DNA of 64,000 bases from Stutzerimonas degradans (GTDB taxonomy: Bacteria > Pseudomonadota > Gammaproteobacteria > Pseudomonadales > Pseudomonadaceae), in contig NZ_JAMOHV010000001.1 in the NCBI RefSeq assembly GCF_024448505.1, forward strand, positions 1 through 64,000, in the 5' to 3' direction. This document shows, in pieces, positions 1 through 15,547 of this stretch. The stretch's first letter is position 1; the number at the start of each line of letters is the position of its first letter. The notes under the pieces were generated by a model. That model had not been told where the DNA came from. It ran no database searches and saw nothing but the letters and a program-made list of their open reading frames with translations. The position numbers were made by a program, and so were the translations under genes.

Positions 1-143
1 ATCCAACATTCGGTTTACCCCGCTACAGAGTTGGCAAAAGGAAGATGACTGAACTTGATGTCTCTACCTTACGGTGCGCGTGGGTAATTTAGAAATTGAT
101 TAAACGTCTTTGGTCGATAAGCATTGACTATATATGCGAACAG

Positions 144-167
144 AAAAAACCCGGCTTTGCGCCGGGT
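144..167 (-). terminator. Rho-independent terminator of gyrB
   Basis: On the minus strand a 7-bp G+C-rich stem (arms 161-167 and 149-155) closes a 5-base loop and is followed by six T. It lies about 30 bases beyond the gyrB stop codon, so it should end the dnaA-dnaN-recF-gyrB transcript. The 143 bases to its left hold no gene I can support. Confidence 0.85.
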
Positions 168-196
168 CTTCTTTGCTGGAATGCATAAGCGAGCGA

Positions 197-3722
<3,526 letters not shown>

Positions 3723-3733
3723 CGAAACGGAGG

Positions 3734-4837
3734 TTACAGACGCATCGGCATCACGACGTAAGCGGAATCGTCGTTGTCGAATTCCTGCAGCAGCGCGCTG
3801 CTATTGGCGTCGGACAGAATCAGGCGGATCCGCTCGGTCGTCATTACGCCCAGCACGTCGAGCAGATAGCTGACGTTGAAGCCGATCTCCAGCGAGCCAC
3901 CGTTATAGTCGACCGCGACCTCTTCCTCGGCTTCCTCCTGCTCCGGGTTGTTAGCCTGGATCTTCAGCAGGCCGCTCTCCAGCTGCAGGCGGATGCCGCG
4001 ATACTTCTCGTTGGACAGAATGGCCGTACGGCTGAATGCCTCGCGCAGCTGTTGGCGGTCACCGACGACCAGCTTGTCTCCACCGCGCGGCAGTACACGC
4101 TCGTAATCCGGAAACTTGCCGTCCACCAGCTTCGAAGTAAAAGTGAATTCGCCGGTAGTGGCCCGCACGTGATGCTGGCCGAGCATGATGCTGACCTCGG
4201 CATCCTGCTCGGTGAGCAGACGCGCCAGCTCGAGAATACCCTTGCGCGGAACGATGACCTGATGGCGGTCAGCCTGCTCGATACCGGCCAGCATGGAGCA
4301 CATGGCCAGCCGATGACCATCGGTGGCGACGGTACGCAGCATGCCGTTGGAAACCTCGAGCAGCATACCGTTGAGGTAATAACGGACATCCTGCTGCGCC
4401 ATGGCAAAACTGCTGCGCTCGATGAGGCGCCTCAGCTTGCCCTGCTCGACACTGAATCCAAGCGACCCGGGGCCTTCTTCCACGGTGGGAAAGTCGTTGG
4501 CCGGCAGCGTGGAAAGCGTGAAGCGACTACGTCCCGACTTGATCAGCACCTTCTGCTCGTCGAGGCGGATGTCGATCAGCGCATCGCTGGGCAAGCTCTT
4601 GCAGATGTCCATCAGCTTGCGCGCCGGGACGGTGATCTCACCGGGTTCAGCCGCGTCTTCGAGAGTCACGCGACCGACCAGTTCAACTTCCAGGTCGGTA
4701 CCGGTCAGCGACAGCTGCTGTCCCTGCACGACCAGCAGGACGTTGGAAAGCACTGGCAAGGTCTGCCGCCGTTCGACAACACCAGCAACCAGTTGCAGGG
4801 GTTTCAACAGGGCTTCGCGCTGAATGGTGAAATGCAT
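3734..4837 (-). CDS. dnaN: DNA polymerase III beta subunit (sliding clamp)
   Basis: The sliding clamp dimerises as a ring around DNA and tethers polymerase III, Hda, MutS and other clamp-binding proteins. The protein has 367 residues, the family length. It begins [15 protein letters not shown] and ends with the typical C-terminus YVVMPMRL, and the three-domain clamp fold is recognisable along the whole length. It follows dnaA after about 34 bases and precedes recF after 11, so it is the second gene of the dnaA operon. Confidence 0.98.
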   Translation of the reverse strand: MHFTIQREALLKPLQLVAGVVERRQTLPVLSNVLLVVQGQQLSLTGTDLEVELVGRVTLEDAAEPGEITVPARKLMDICKSLPSDALIDIRLDEQKVLIKSGRSRFTLSTLPANDFPTVEEGPGSLGFSVEQGKLRRLIERSSFAMAQQDVRYYLNGMLLEVSNGMLRTVATDGHRLAMCSMLAGIEQADRHQVIVPRKGILELARLLTEQDAEVSIMLGQHHVRATTGEFTFTSKLVDGKFPDYERVLPRGGDKLVVGDRQQLREAFSRTAILSNEKYRGIRLQLESGLLKIQANNPEQEEAEEEVAVDYNGGSLEIGFNVSYLLDVLGVMTTERIRLILSDANSSALLQEFDNDDSAYVVMPMRL

Positions 4838-4871
4838 GGTCTGGTCCCTTGCCTTATTGGATGGATCGCAT

Positions 4872-6320
4872 TCAGGTTGTCAGAGTTCGCAGCAAATTCT
4901 TGTAATCTTCACGAATATCGGCGTCTATTTCGCGTAATTCGGCGATCTTACGGCAAGCATGGAGTACCGTGGTGTGATCGCGCCCACCGAACGCATCGCC
5001 GATCTCCGGCAAGCTGTGATTGGTGAGCTCCTTGGACAGCGCCATCGCCACCTGGCGCGGACGCGCGACGGAGCGCGAGCGTCGTTTCGACAACAGATCG
5101 GCAACCTTGATCTTGTAGTACTCGGCGACGGTGCGCTGGATATTGTCAACGCTGACCAGTTTGTCCTGCAACGCCAGCAGATCCTTGAGCGACTCGCGGA
5201 TCAGCTCGATGGTGATCTCTCGCCCCATGAAATGCGCATGAGCGATAACCCGCTTGAGCGCGCCCTCAAGCTCGCGCACGTTGGAGCGGATGCGCTGGGC
5301 AATGAAGAAGGCAGCATCATGCGGCAGATCGACCTTGGCCTGATCAGCCTTCTTCATCAGGATCGCCACCCGGGTTTCCAGCTCCGGCGGTTCGACCGCA
5401 ACGGTCAGGCCCCAGCCGAAGCGCGACTTCAGGCGCTCTTCCAGGCCATCGATCTCCTTCGGGTAACGGTCGCTGGTGAGGATGACCTGCTGGCCCCCTT
5501 CGAGCAACGCATTGAAGGTGTGGAAGAACTCCTCCTGCGAGCGCTCCTTCTTGGCGAAGAACTGAATATCGTCGATCAGCAGCGCATCGACCGAACGGTA
5601 GAAACGCTTGAATTCATTGATCGCGTTGAGCTGCAGGGCCTTGACCATATCCGCGACGAAGCGCTCCGAATGCAGGTACACCACCTTGGCATTGGGATTT
5701 TTCTTCAGCAGGTGATTGCCCACCGCATGCATCAGGTGGGTCTTGCCGAGGCCGACGCCGCCGTAGAGAAAGAGCGGGTTGTAGCCATGCTTGGGATTGT
5801 CCGCCACCTGCCAGGCCGCCGCGCGGGCGAGCTGGTTGGACTTGCCTTCGACGAAATTTTCAAAGGTAAAGGTGCGATTCAGATAACTGGTGTGCTTGAG
5901 CCCGCCTTCGACCTGCACGTTACGCGTTGGGCGGGCCACTTCAGGCTCCGGCTCTGCGACAGTTGTCGCCGCCTGCTCCATCGGAGTGACAGAGGTAGCA
6001 TCGGCGATGGTAACGACAGGCACAGCCATCTGCTGCCGTGCAGCCGCCGCGGAAGGCAGCGCAGCAGGTGCGGTGCGCTTGCTGCCAATGAGCAGCGACA
6101 GCGCCGGTGTCATGCCATCGGCACGCTCGGTCAATAGTTCAAGCAGGCGCGAAAGGTACTTTTCGTTGACCCAATCGAGGACGAAACGGTTGGGAGCATA
6201 GACGCGCAGCTCGTCGCCTTCGCTCTCCACCTGCAGTGGGCGAATCCATGTGTTGAATTGCTGAGTAGGCAGCTCATCGCGCAACAGGTCTACGCATTGC
6301 TGCCAAAGTTCCACCGACAC
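4872..6320 (-). CDS. dnaA: Chromosomal replication initiator protein DnaA
   Basis: DnaA binds DnaA boxes, melts the origin and loads the DnaB helicase. The protein has 482 residues from a GTG start at 6320 (VSVELWQQC, read as MSVELW). This start is chosen because an AGGAG ribosome site lies 5 bases upstream, whereas an alternative TTG at 6335 has none. Visible parts are domain I, a variable linker, the AAA+ domain with Walker A ([10 protein letters not shown]) and Walker B (LLIDDIQFF), and the C-terminal DNA-binding signature ([15 protein letters not shown]). It heads the leftward operon and faces the origin region. Confidence 0.97.
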   Translation of the reverse strand: MSVELWQQCVDLLRDELPTQQFNTWIRPLQVESEGDELRVYAPNRFVLDWVNEKYLSRLLELLTERADGMTPALSLLIGSKRTAPAALPSAAAARQQMAVPVVTIADATSVTPMEQAATTVAEPEPEVARPTRNVQVEGGLKHTSYLNRTFTFENFVEGKSNQLARAAAWQVADNPKHGYNPLFLYGGVGLGKTHLMHAVGNHLLKKNPNAKVVYLHSERFVADMVKALQLNAINEFKRFYRSVDALLIDDIQFFAKKERSQEEFFHTFNALLEGGQQVILTSDRYPKEIDGLEERLKSRFGWGLTVAVEPPELETRVAILMKKADQAKVDLPHDAAFFIAQRIRSNVRELEGALKRVIAHAHFMGREITIELIRESLKDLLALQDKLVSVDNIQRTVAEYYKIKVADLLSKRRSRSVARPRQVAMALSKELTNHSLPEIGDAFGGRDHTTVLHACRKIAELREIDADIREDYKNLLRTLTT

Positions 6321-6822
6321 GGAAACTCCTATCAACCTTCGTCGAGTTCAGAAGGCCGCCATTGTAGCCGTCGCCATCCGGGTTATCCACAACTCCCTCC
6401 GCGACAACTCCGCCACATAGCGGACACGGCTATCCGCAGCGATGAAATGACCCCTGTTGATAACCCCGCCTAAGATCGGTTGAAAAGGCTGTGATCAAGC
6501 TGAGATGGCACGTGATTGTGGATATCGTTCGCGGTTATCCTCAGCTAGCTAACGTCATAACCACTGGAAACGCACGCGTGCTCCACCGGGTTTCAGCCTG
6601 ACACGCGTCTACTGCGGCAACGCTTCCGCGGTGTTATCCACAGATAGTGCGAGCAACATATACAAGCTCTATATCTGGAAAAGCTTTTCTAATTCTTTTC
6701 TTTCTATTTCTTCTCGGACGTGGCTGGCTGGAAATTGACCTGACCGGGTTGCTTCTCTACAATCGCCGGTCTCTTGAAAGGGGGCCATTCCGGCCCGCAA
6801 TGGATCACCAGGTAAACGCACC
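6321..6822. other. dnaA-rpmH intergenic region, probable oriC
   Basis: This roughly 500-bp stretch between divergent dnaA and rpmH holds two perfect DnaA boxes TTATCCACA (6383-6391 and 6634-6642). It also holds three single-mismatch boxes (6455-6463 TGTTGATAA; 6517-6525 TGTGGATAT; 6535-6543 TTATCCTCA). A T-rich stretch at about 6655-6715 could serve as an unwinding element, and the rpmH promoter follows. From established knowledge the Pseudomonas origin lies between dnaA and rpmH, so this is the first choice for oriC. There is no coding sequence in it. Confidence 0.8.
6735..6763 (+). promoter_or_regulatory. Sigma70 promoter for rpmH-rnpA
   Basis: TTGACC (6735-6740) and TACAAT (6758-6763) are separated by exactly 17 bases and lie 60 bases ahead of the rpmH start codon. 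Each hexamer differs from consensus at one position. Confidence 0.75.
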
Positions 6823-6957
6823 ATGAAACGCACTTTCCAACCCAGCACCATCAAGCGCGCTCGTACCCACGGTTTCCGTGCCCGCATGGCCACCAAGAAC
6901 GGCCGTCAAGTCCTGTCGCGTCGTCGCGCCAAAGGCCGCAAGCGTCTGACCGTCTGA
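6823..6957 (+). CDS. rpmH: 50S ribosomal protein L34
   Basis: L34 is a small basic protein of the large ribosomal subunit. The 44-residue product begins [19 protein letters not shown] and ends KGRKRLTV, which is the family sequence. It is the first rightward gene from the origin and lies 14 bases before rnpA. Confidence 0.98.
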
Positions 6958-6971
6958 CATCGGCACAGGGG

Positions 6972-7367
6972 GTGAGTCGAGAGTTCGGCCGGGAAAAGCG
7001 TCTGCTGACACCGCGCCAGTTCAAGTGTGTGTTCGACTCCCCGACCGGCAAGGTGCCTGGCAGGAACGTCCTGCTACTGGCACGCGAGAACGGTCTGCAA
7101 CATCCGCGTCTCGGTCTAGTGATCGGCAAGAAGAGCGTCAAGCTCTCGGTCGAGCGCAATCGCATCAAGCGGCAGATACGCGAGACGTTTCGTCAGCACC
7201 AGCTTGAGCTGACTGGATGGGATGTGGTGATCGTTGCACGCAAGGGGTTGGCCGATCTGGACAATCCCGAGCTGGCCCGGCAGTTCACCAAACTGTGGAA
7301 ACGCTTGTCCCGCCAGCAGCCCGCGCTAACGGGCGATCCTGGAGCAGCCAACCCTACCCATGCGTAA
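6972..7367 (+). CDS. rnpA: Ribonuclease P protein component
   Basis: RnpA is the protein cofactor of RNase P, which removes tRNA 5' leaders. The product has 131 residues from a GTG start ([13 protein letters not shown]) and carries the family RNR motif in the segment [15 protein letters not shown]. It sits in the conserved order rpmH-rnpA-yidD-yidC-mnmE, and its last 8 bases overlap yidD. Confidence 0.96.
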   Translation: MSREFGREKRLLTPRQFKCVFDSPTGKVPGRNVLLLARENGLQHPRLGLVIGKKSVKLSVERNRIKRQIRETFRQHQLELTGWDVVIVARKGLADLDNPELARQFTKLWKRLSRQQPALTGDPGAANPTHA

Positions 7368-7605
7368 CTTGGCCATCGCTTCCATCAAGCTGTACCGGTA
7401 CGCCATCAGTCCGATGATGGCCAGCCATTGCCGTTTCTATCCCAGCTGCTCGTGCTATGCGCTAGAAGCCATCGAAACACATGGCTTGCTGCAGGGCGGC
7501 TGGCTGAGTCTACGTCGACTCGGCCGATGCCACCCGTGGCATCCAGGCGGCTACGATCCCGTGCCTTCTCCCAAAACTTCCAATTCATCATCGATGGCCG
7601 AGTAA
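7360..7605 (+). CDS. yidD: Membrane protein insertion efficiency factor YidD
   Basis: YidD is a small inner-membrane-associated protein thought to assist Sec/YidC-dependent insertion. The 81-residue product shows the family core YRYAISPMM followed by the cysteine-rich [17 protein letters not shown] and the [10 protein letters not shown] end. It overlaps rnpA by 8 bases and ends 2 bases before yidC, so translation of the three genes is probably coupled. Confidence 0.95.
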   Translation: MRNLAIASIKLYRYAISPMMASHCRFYPSCSCYALEAIETHGLLQGGWLSLRRLGRCHPWHPGGYDPVPSPKTSNSSSMAE

Positions 7606-7607
7606 CC

Positions 7608-9272
7608 ATGGATATCAAACGCTCGATCCTGCTCGTGGCATTGGCAGTCGTTGCCTACCTGATGGTTCTGCAGTGGAACCAGGATTATGGCCAGGCCGCA
7701 CTTCCGGCCGAGACCGCCCAAACCCAGCCGTCCGTGGCCGCATTGCCGGAGACAACCCCAGCGAACGCCGCGGCCAACGAAGACGTTCCCAGCCTGGCTG
7801 GCCAGCCGGAGGCCAACGCCATTGCGGCCAGCGAGCCGAGCAAGCAGCTGATCCGCGTGCGCACCGACGTACTGGACGTGGCGATCGATCCGCATGGCGG
7901 CGACATCGTCGAACTGCGTCTGCCGCAGTACCCACGTCGGCAAGATCGTCCGGACATACCGTTCCAGCTGTTCGAACGCAGCGGCGAGCGGACTTACGAG
8001 GCCCAGAGCGGCCTGATTGGCGACGGTCCCGACAAGGCCAGCGCCCGTCCGCAGTACAGCAGCGAGAAAACCGACTATCAGCTTGGCGAGGGCCAGGATC
8101 AGCTGGTGGTCGATCTGAAATACAGTGCCGACGGCGTCGACTACACCAAGCGCTTCGTCTTCGAACGCGGCCAGTACGATCTGGCTGTGCGTTACCTGAT
8201 CGACAACCAGAGCGGCAAACCCTGGACCGGTCATCTGTTCGGCCAGCTCAAGCGCGACGCCAGCGCCGATCCGTCCTCGAGCACCGCAACCGGCACCGCC
8301 ACCTATCTGGGCGCCGCGCTGTGGACCAAGGACGAGCCCTACACCAAGGTGTCGATGGGCAACATGGATGACAAGAGCCTGCGCGAGACGGTTCAGGGCG
8401 GCTGGATCGCCTGGCTGCAGCACTACTTCGTCACCGCCTGGATTCCCCAGCCCGGCGACACCAACCTGGTGCAAACCCGCAAGGATAGCCAAGGCAACTA
8501 CATCATCGGCTTTACCGGTCCGGCAGTCAGCGTTGCCGCAGGTGCGCAAGGCGAGACCGGCGCGACGCTGTACGCGGGGCCAAAGAGCCAGGAGCAGCTG
8601 GAAGAGCTGTCGCCCGGCCTGCGCCTGACCGTCGACTACGGCATTCTCTGGTTTATCGCCCAGCCGATCTTCTGGCTGCTGGAGAACATCCACGCGCTGC
8701 TGGGCAACTGGGGCTGGTCGATCATCGTCCTGACCATCATCATCAAGCTGGCGTTTTTCCCGCTGTCGGCCGCCAGCTACAAATCGATGGCGCGCATGCG
8801 TGCGGTGTCGCCAAAGATGCAGGCGCTCAAGGACCAGTACGGTGATGATCGCCAGAAGCTCTCGCAGGCGATGATGGAGCTGTACAAGAAGGAGAAGATC
8901 AATCCGCTCGGCGGCTGCCTGCCGATCATCGTGCAGATGCCGGTCTTCCTCGCCCTGTACTGGGTGCTGCTGGAAAGCGTGGAAATGCGCCAGGCGCCTT
9001 GGATGTTCTGGATCACCGACCTGTCGATCAAGGATCCGTTCTTCATCCTGCCGATCATCATGGGCGTCACCATGTTCATCCAGCAGCAGCTCAACCCGAC
9101 GCCGCCGGACCCTATGCAGGCCAAGGTGATGAAGTTGTTGCCAATCATCTTCACCTTCTTCTTCCTCTGGTTCCCGGCTGGTCTGGTGCTGTACTGGGTG
9201 GTCAACAACGTCCTGTCGATCGCTCAGCAGTGGTACATTACCCGGCAGATCGAGCAGGCCAAGAGCGCCTGA
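7608..9272 (+). CDS. yidC: Membrane protein insertase YidC
   Basis: YidC inserts and folds inner-membrane proteins, including Fo subunit c, alone or with SecYEG. The product has 554 residues. It has an N-terminal membrane helix ([18 protein letters not shown]), a large periplasmic beta domain, and the C-terminal insertase domain with several membrane helices ending in [14 protein letters not shown]. The start at 7608 (MDIKRSILL) is the family start; the frame extends upstream only as an overlap with yidD. A terminator hairpin follows. Confidence 0.97.
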   Translation: MDIKRSILLVALAVVAYLMVLQWNQDYGQAALPAETAQTQPSVAALPETTPANAAANEDVPSLAGQPEANAIAASEPSKQLIRVRTDVLDVAIDPHGGDIVELRLPQYPRRQDRPDIPFQLFERSGERTYEAQSGLIGDGPDKASARPQYSSEKTDYQLGEGQDQLVVDLKYSADGVDYTKRFVFERGQYDLAVRYLIDNQSGKPWTGHLFGQLKRDASADPSSSTATGTATYLGAALWTKDEPYTKVSMGNMDDKSLRETVQGGWIAWLQHYFVTAWIPQPGDTNLVQTRKDSQGNYIIGFTGPAVSVAAGAQGETGATLYAGPKSQEQLEELSPGLRLTVDYGILWFIAQPIFWLLENIHALLGNWGWSIIVLTIIIKLAFFPLSAASYKSMARMRAVSPKMQALKDQYGDDRQKLSQAMMELYKKEKINPLGGCLPIIVQMPVFLALYWVLLESVEMRQAPWMFWITDLSIKDPFFILPIIMGVTMFIQQQLNPTPPDPMQAKVMKLLPIIFTFFFLWFPAGLVLYWVVNNVLSIAQQWYITRQIEQAKSA

Positions 9273-9294
9273 CCGCCTCCAGTCATCGACACCG

Positions 9295-9320
9295 AGAACG
9301 CCCCTTGAATGGGGCGTTCT
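9295..9320 (+). terminator. Hairpin between yidC and mnmE
   Basis: A perfect 10-bp inverted repeat (AGAACGCCCC at 9295-9304 with GGGGCGTTCT at 9311-9320) has a 6-base loop and a short pyrimidine-rich tail. It lies 22 bases past the yidC stop and probably ends or attenuates the rpmH-yidC transcript. Confidence 0.7.
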
Positions 9321-9352
9321 GCTATTTGCCCGGCCAATATCGGAGAGCTGCC

Positions 9353-10720
9353 ATGAGCATCGTTCGCGACACCATCGCCGCCGTCGCCACCGCGCCTGGT
9401 CGCGGTGGGGTAGGTATCGTCCGGGTTTCCGGGCCACGCGCACGCGCGCTGGCGATCACCCTCAGCGGTCGCGAACCCACGCCGCGCCACGCCCACTACG
9501 GGCCGTTCCATGCCAACGACGGCGAGGTGATCGACGAAGGCCTGCTGCTGTTCTTCCCCGGCCCCCACTCGTTTACCGGCGAGGACGTGCTGGAGCTGCA
9601 GGGGCACGGCGGCCCGGTGGTGCTCGATCAGCTGCTGCGGCGCTGCGTGGAGCTCGGTGCGCGGCTGGCGCGTCCCGGCGAGTTCAGCGAGCGGGCCTTT
9701 CTCAACGACAAGATCGATCTGGCCCAGGCCGAAGCGATCGCCGACCTTATCGAAGCAAGCTCGGCGCAGGCGGCACGCAATGCGGTGCGCTCCCTGCAGG
9801 GCGAATTTTCCCGGCGGGTACACCAGCTCACCGAACGACTGATACAGCTGCGTATCTACGTCGAAGCGGCGATCGACTTTCCCGAGGAGGAGATCGACTT
9901 CCTTGCCGACGGACACGTGCTCCAGCTGCTGGACGGCGTCCGCAACGAGTTATCCACAGTGTTGCGCGAAGCCGGGCAGGGGGCATTGCTCCGTGATGGT
10001 ATGACCGTAGTCATCGCCGGGCGGCCGAACGCTGGTAAGTCCAGCCTGCTCAATGCACTGGCCGGTCGTGAAGCGGCGATTGTCACCGATATCGCCGGTA
10101 CCACCCGTGATGTGCTGCGCGAGCACATCCTCATCGACGGTATGCCGCTGCACGTTCTCGACACTGCCGGTCTGCGCACTACCGACGATCAGGTCGAGCG
10201 CATCGGGGTGGAACGCGCGCTCGACGCCATCGGCAGCGCGGACCGCGTGCTGCTGGTGGTCGACGCCAGCTCGCCCGAGGCAAGCGATCCACTGGCATTG
10301 TGGCCCGAGTTCCTTGCCAGCCAGCCACAGCCGGACAAGGTCACGCTGATTCGTAACAAGGCCGATCTTACTGGCGAGGCTATCGTGCTGAACCAGGCCG
10401 CCGACGGTCACGTCACCCTCAGTCTTTGCGCCAAGGCAGGCGAGGGCATCGATTTGCTGCGCGAACATCTCAAGCATTGCATGGGGTACGAGCAGACCGC
10501 GGAAAGCAGTTTCAGCGCACGCCGTCGGCACCTCGATGCGTTGCGCCTGGCCGAGCAGTATCTGCAACACGGCCATGCCCAGCTGACTCAGGCCGGCGCT
10601 GGCGAACTGCTGGCCGAGGACCTGCGCCTGGCACAACAGTCACTTGGCGAAATCACCGGGGCGTTCAGCTCGGACGATCTGCTCGGACGCATTTTCTCGA
10701 GCTTTTGCATCGGCAAGTGA
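9353..10720 (+). CDS. mnmE: tRNA uridine-5-carboxymethylaminomethyl(34) synthesis GTPase MnmE
   Basis: MnmE (TrmE) works with MnmG to modify U34 of several tRNAs. The product has 455 residues. It has an N-terminal folate-binding domain, a helical domain, an inserted G domain with G1 motif GRPNAGKSS and DTAGLR switch region, and the characteristic C-terminal FCIGK. The start [16 protein letters not shown] is the family start. A perfect DnaA box sequence lies inside the gene at 9950-9958. A strong terminator follows the stop. Confidence 0.97.
   Translation: MSIVRDTIAAVATAPGRGGVGIVRVSGPRARALAITLSGREPTPRHAHYGPFHANDGEVIDEGLLLFFPGPHSFTGEDVLELQGHGGPVVLDQLLRRCVELGARLARPGEFSERAFLNDKIDLAQAEAIADLIEASSAQAARNAVRSLQGEFSRRVHQLTERLIQLRIYVEAAIDFPEEEIDFLADGHVLQLLDGVRNELSTVLREAGQGALLRDGMTVVIAGRPNAGKSSLLNALAGREAAIVTDIAGTTRDVLREHILIDGMPLHVLDTAGLRTTDDQVERIGVERALDAIGSADRVLLVVDASSPEASDPLALWPEFLASQPQPDKVTLIRNKADLTGEAIVLNQAADGHVTLSLCAKAGEGIDLLREHLKHCMGYEQTAESSFSARRRHLDALRLAEQYLQHGHAQLTQAGAGELLAEDLRLAQQSLGEITGAFSSDDLLGRIFSSFCIGK
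9950..9958. promoter_or_regulatory. DnaA box sequence inside mnmE
   Basis: TTATCCACA matches the high-affinity DnaA box exactly. It lies within the coding region, between the two intergenic DnaA-box clusters. Function is not shown; one nine-base match could be chance. Confidence 0.4.
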
Positions 10721-10754
10721 CAGCGTTCCGCGAACGCCATTCCGCTTTGAACTC

Positions 10755-10786
10755 CACAAAGGCACGCCCAACGGCGTGCCTTTGTG
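10755..10786 (+). terminator. Terminator of mnmE
   Basis: A perfect 14-bp inverted repeat (CACAAAGGCACGCC at 10755-10768, its complement at 10773-10786) encloses a 4-base loop. It lies 35 bases after the mnmE stop. The A/T-rich outer arm gives a T-run on either strand, so it may work in both directions. Confidence 0.85.
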
Positions 10787-11169
10787 TTTACCGCAACCCT
10801 GTGCACAACCTGCCCTGAGGTCGGTCGATAAGCGGGCCTGGAGAGTGCGGATAACCGCGCCTGTGCATAACCCTGCTTTATATACACAGGTTAGTGACGG
10901 GCACTGCACCGGCACGCCCCAGCTAGCGCACAGGGTTATTTTTACCTGTGATCTAGACAGAACGGAGGCTACAGAAGGTTATCCACAGAAAAGGCTGACT
11001 CCATACATAAACATATAAACAAGCTCTTTATAAATTTCTTCTTTCTTATGTGTTTTCACCGCCTGGCCCCTGGCTGATCATTTTTTGTCCAGAGCCCTTC
11101 TTATGCGTGGGCTAACTGCCTATACTTCGCGGCTTCCCGAAATTTCCCATCTGAACAGGCACGAGGTGC
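10787..11169. other. mnmE-mnmG intergenic region with a second DnaA-box cluster
   Basis: This stretch of roughly 380 bases holds two perfect DnaA boxes (10862-10870 TGTGCATAA, the reverse complement of TTATGCACA; 10979-10987 TTATCCACA). It also holds three single-mismatch ones (10800-10808, 10846-10854, 10880-10888). A strongly A+T-rich tract follows at about 11001-11060. A box cluster beside mnmG (gidA) recalls the enterobacterial oriC position. A -10-like TATACT at 11121-11126 precedes mnmG. Whether this is a second origin, a DnaA titration site or an old origin cannot be told from sequence. Confidence 0.65.
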
Positions 11170-13064
<1,895 letters not shown>

Positions 13065-13065
<1 letters not shown>

Positions 13066-13706
13066 TGGTCAGTGATGCGCATGCCGCCGAACTGCTGTGC
13101 GGCGCCCGTGAGCTCGGCATCGAGCTGAGCGAGCGGCAACAGCAGCAACTGCTCGCCTACCTGGCGCTGCTGATCAAGTGGAACAAGGCCTACAACCTGA
13201 CTGCCGTGCGTGACCCGGACGAGATGGTTTCGCGCCACCTGCTCGACAGCTTGAGCGTGGTGCCGTTCGTCGCCGAAGGCGGCACACGCTGGCTGGACGT
13301 GGGCAGTGGCGGCGGCATGCCGGGCGTCCCGCTGGCGATCATGTTTCCCGAACGCGCGTTCACCCTGCTGGACTCCAACGGCAAGAAGACCCGCTTCCTC
13401 ACGCAGGTGAAGCTGGAACTCAGCCTGGCCAACCTCGAGGTTATCCACAGCCGTGTCGAGCAGTACCGCCCGGACGCACCGTTTGACGGTATCAGTTCGC
13501 GCGCCTTCAGCGCGCTGCAGGATTTCGCGGCCTGGACCCGCCACCTCGGCGGAGCCGAGACGCGCTGGCTGGCGATGAAGGGCGTGCAGCCCGACGACGA
13601 GCTGCAGGCACTGCCCGCGGACTTCCGGCTGGAGGCCTGTCACGTGCTCAAGGTTCCCGGTTGCCAAGGCCAGCGCCATCTGCTGATACTGCGCCGCACT
13701 TCGTGA
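13065..13706 (+). CDS. rsmG: 16S rRNA (guanine(527)-N7)-methyltransferase RsmG
   Basis: RsmG (GidB) methylates G527 of 16S rRNA with S-adenosylmethionine; its loss gives low-level streptomycin resistance in several bacteria. The product has 213 residues, with the SAM-binding motif [16 protein letters not shown] at about residues 81-96. The start overlaps the mnmG stop (TGATG), which indicates translational coupling. A perfect DnaA box sequence lies inside it at 13441-13449. Confidence 0.96.
13441..13449. promoter_or_regulatory. DnaA box sequence inside rsmG
   Basis: TTATCCACA at these positions matches the strong DnaA box exactly and lies within rsmG coding sequence. It is an isolated match with no neighbouring boxes, so function is uncertain. 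Confidence 0.35.
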
Positions 13707-13739
13707 CCCACGATTCATGACCGGGGACAGAGACTGATC

Positions 13740-14528
13740 ATGGCCAGAGTATTCGCCATCGCCAACCAGAAGGGCGGTGTCGCCAAGACCACCACCTGCA
13801 TCAACCTGGCGGCATCGCTGGTGGCGACGCGGCGTCGGGTGCTGCTGATCGATCTGGATCCGCAGGGCAACGCCACCACCGGCAGCGGTGTGGACAAGCT
13901 CAATCTTGAGTACTCGATCTACGACGTACTGATCGGCGAATGCAGCCTGGTCGATGCCATGCAGTTCTCCGAACATGGCGGCTACCAGCTGCTGCCAGCC
14001 AATCGCGACCTTACCGCGGCCGAAGTGGCCTTGCTCAACCTGCCGGCCAAGGAAAATCGCCTGCGCGAGGCGCTGGCACCGGTGCGCGAAAATTACGACT
14101 ACATCCTCATCGACTGTCCGCCGTCGCTGTCGATGCTGACCATCAACGCGTTGACCGCCGCCGACGGCGTGATCATCCCCATGCAGTGTGAGTATTACGC
14201 GCTGGAGGGCTTGAGCGATCTGGTCAACTCGATCCAGCGCATCGCCCAGCTGCTCAATCCCAATCTCACCATCGAAGGCCTGTTGCGCACCATGTACGAT
14301 CCGCGCAGCAGCCTGACCAGCGATGTGTCCGCGCAGCTCAAGGCGCACTTCGGCGACAAGCTCTACGACACCGTCATCCCGCGCAACGTGCGCCTGGCCG
14401 AGGCGCCGAGCCATGGCATGCCGGCGCTGGCGTACGACAAGCAATCCAAAGGCGCGATGGCCTACCTGGCGCTGGCTGGCGAGTTGTCGCGGCGTCAGCG
14501 CAAGGCCGCACGCAGCGCTATCGCATAA
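13740..14528 (+). CDS. parA: Chromosome partitioning ATPase ParA
   Basis: ParA (Soj) is the deviant Walker-type ATPase that binds DNA non-specifically and moves ParB-parS complexes. The product has 262 residues and opens with the deviant Walker A motif KGGVAKTT at about residues 11-18, followed by LLIDLDPQGN. It lies 33 bases after rsmG and 9 before parB, and its targets, two parS sites, are inside recF. Confidence 0.97.
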   Translation: MARVFAIANQKGGVAKTTTCINLAASLVATRRRVLLIDLDPQGNATTGSGVDKLNLEYSIYDVLIGECSLVDAMQFSEHGGYQLLPANRDLTAAEVALLNLPAKENRLREALAPVRENYDYILIDCPPSLSMLTINALTAADGVIIPMQCEYYALEGLSDLVNSIQRIAQLLNPNLTIEGLLRTMYDPRSSLTSDVSAQLKAHFGDKLYDTVIPRNVRLAEAPSHGMPALAYDKQSKGAMAYLALAGELSRRQRKAARSAIA

Positions 14529-14537
14529 GGAATCTTC

Positions 14538-15410
14538 ATGGCTACCAAGAAACGAGGGCTCGGACGCGGGCTGGATGCCCTGCTCGGCGGCGCCACGGTC
14601 GCGGCGATGCAGGAAGATGCCGTACGCGTCGACGACCGCGAGTTGCAGCACCTGCCGCTGGATCTCGTGCAACGCGGCAAGTACCAGCCACGCCGGGACA
14701 TGGATCCGACGGCCCTCGATGAACTGGCGCAGTCGATCCGCAGTCAGGGCGTGATGCAGCCGATCGTGGTGCGTCCGATCAGCGGCGGTCGCTACGAGAT
14801 CATCGCCGGCGAACGCCGCTGGCGTGCCAGTCAGCAGGCCGGCAAGGACAGCATTCCGGCACTGGTACGCGATATTCCCGATGAAGCGGCCATCGCGATG
14901 GCGCTGATCGAGAACATCCAGCGCGAGGACCTCAACCCGATCGAGGAAGCGGTAGCGCTGCAGCGCCTGCAGCAGGAATTCCAGCTGACCCAGCAGCAGC
15001 TCGCCGATGCGGTGGGCAAGTCGCGGGTCTCGATCAGCAATCTGCTGCGCCTGATCGCGCTGCCGGAGGAGATCAAGACGCTGCTGTCGCATGGGGATCT
15101 GGAGATGGGCCACGCCCGTGCCCTGCTCGGCCTGCCGGCCGAACAGCAGATCGATGGCGCGCGGCATGTTGTCGCACGCGGATTGACGGTACGGCAGACC
15201 GAGGCGCTGGTTCGCCAGTGGTTGAGTGGCAAGCCGGCGGCGAAAAGCGCCGTCAAGGCAGACCCGGACATCAGCCGTCTGGAACAGCGCCTGGCCGAGC
15301 GGCTGGGCTCTCCGGTACAGATCAAGCATGGTCAGAAGGGCAAGGGGCAGCTGGTGATCCGCTACAATTCGCTGGATGAGCTGCAGGGCGTACTGGCGCA
15401 CATCCGCTGA
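14538..15410 (+). CDS. parB: Chromosome partitioning protein ParB
   Basis: ParB (Spo0J) is a CTP-dependent DNA clamp that loads at parS and spreads. The product has 290 residues. It has an N-terminal ParA-interaction segment (KKRGLGRGLDALLG), the CTPase domain with the GERRWRAS motif, a central helix-turn-helix region (GKSRVSISNLLRLIALPEE) and a C-terminal dimerisation domain. It ends about 60 bases before the atp promoter. Confidence 0.97.
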   Translation: MATKKRGLGRGLDALLGGATVAAMQEDAVRVDDRELQHLPLDLVQRGKYQPRRDMDPTALDELAQSIRSQGVMQPIVVRPISGGRYEIIAGERRWRASQQAGKDSIPALVRDIPDEAAIAMALIENIQREDLNPIEEAVALQRLQQEFQLTQQQLADAVGKSRVSISNLLRLIALPEEIKTLLSHGDLEMGHARALLGLPAEQQIDGARHVVARGLTVRQTEALVRQWLSGKPAAKSAVKADPDISRLEQRLAERLGSPVQIKHGQKGKGQLVIRYNSLDELQGVLAHIR

Positions 15411-15453
15411 TACAAAGAATTTGTAGTGCCGGTCGGAAATTACTACCCGATGG

Positions 15454-15482
15454 TTGAACGAGGTGGGTCCTCCTCCTATACT
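15454..15482 (+). promoter_or_regulatory. Promoter of the atp operon
   Basis: TTGAAC (15454-15459) and TATACT (15477-15482) are separated by 17 bases, upstream of atpI and after parB. The hexamers and spacing fit a sigma70 promoter. Confidence 0.7.
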
Positions 15483-15547
15483 CGCCGCGCTTTTTTGGAC
15501 TGCGCAAACGCGCCCAGCGCGGCCTCGCCGCCAGCGATGGTTTTTTG

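Noticed and set aside
1..143. Possible end of a gene at the left edge
   Set aside because: A 15-codon frame ends at 48 but is too short to identify.
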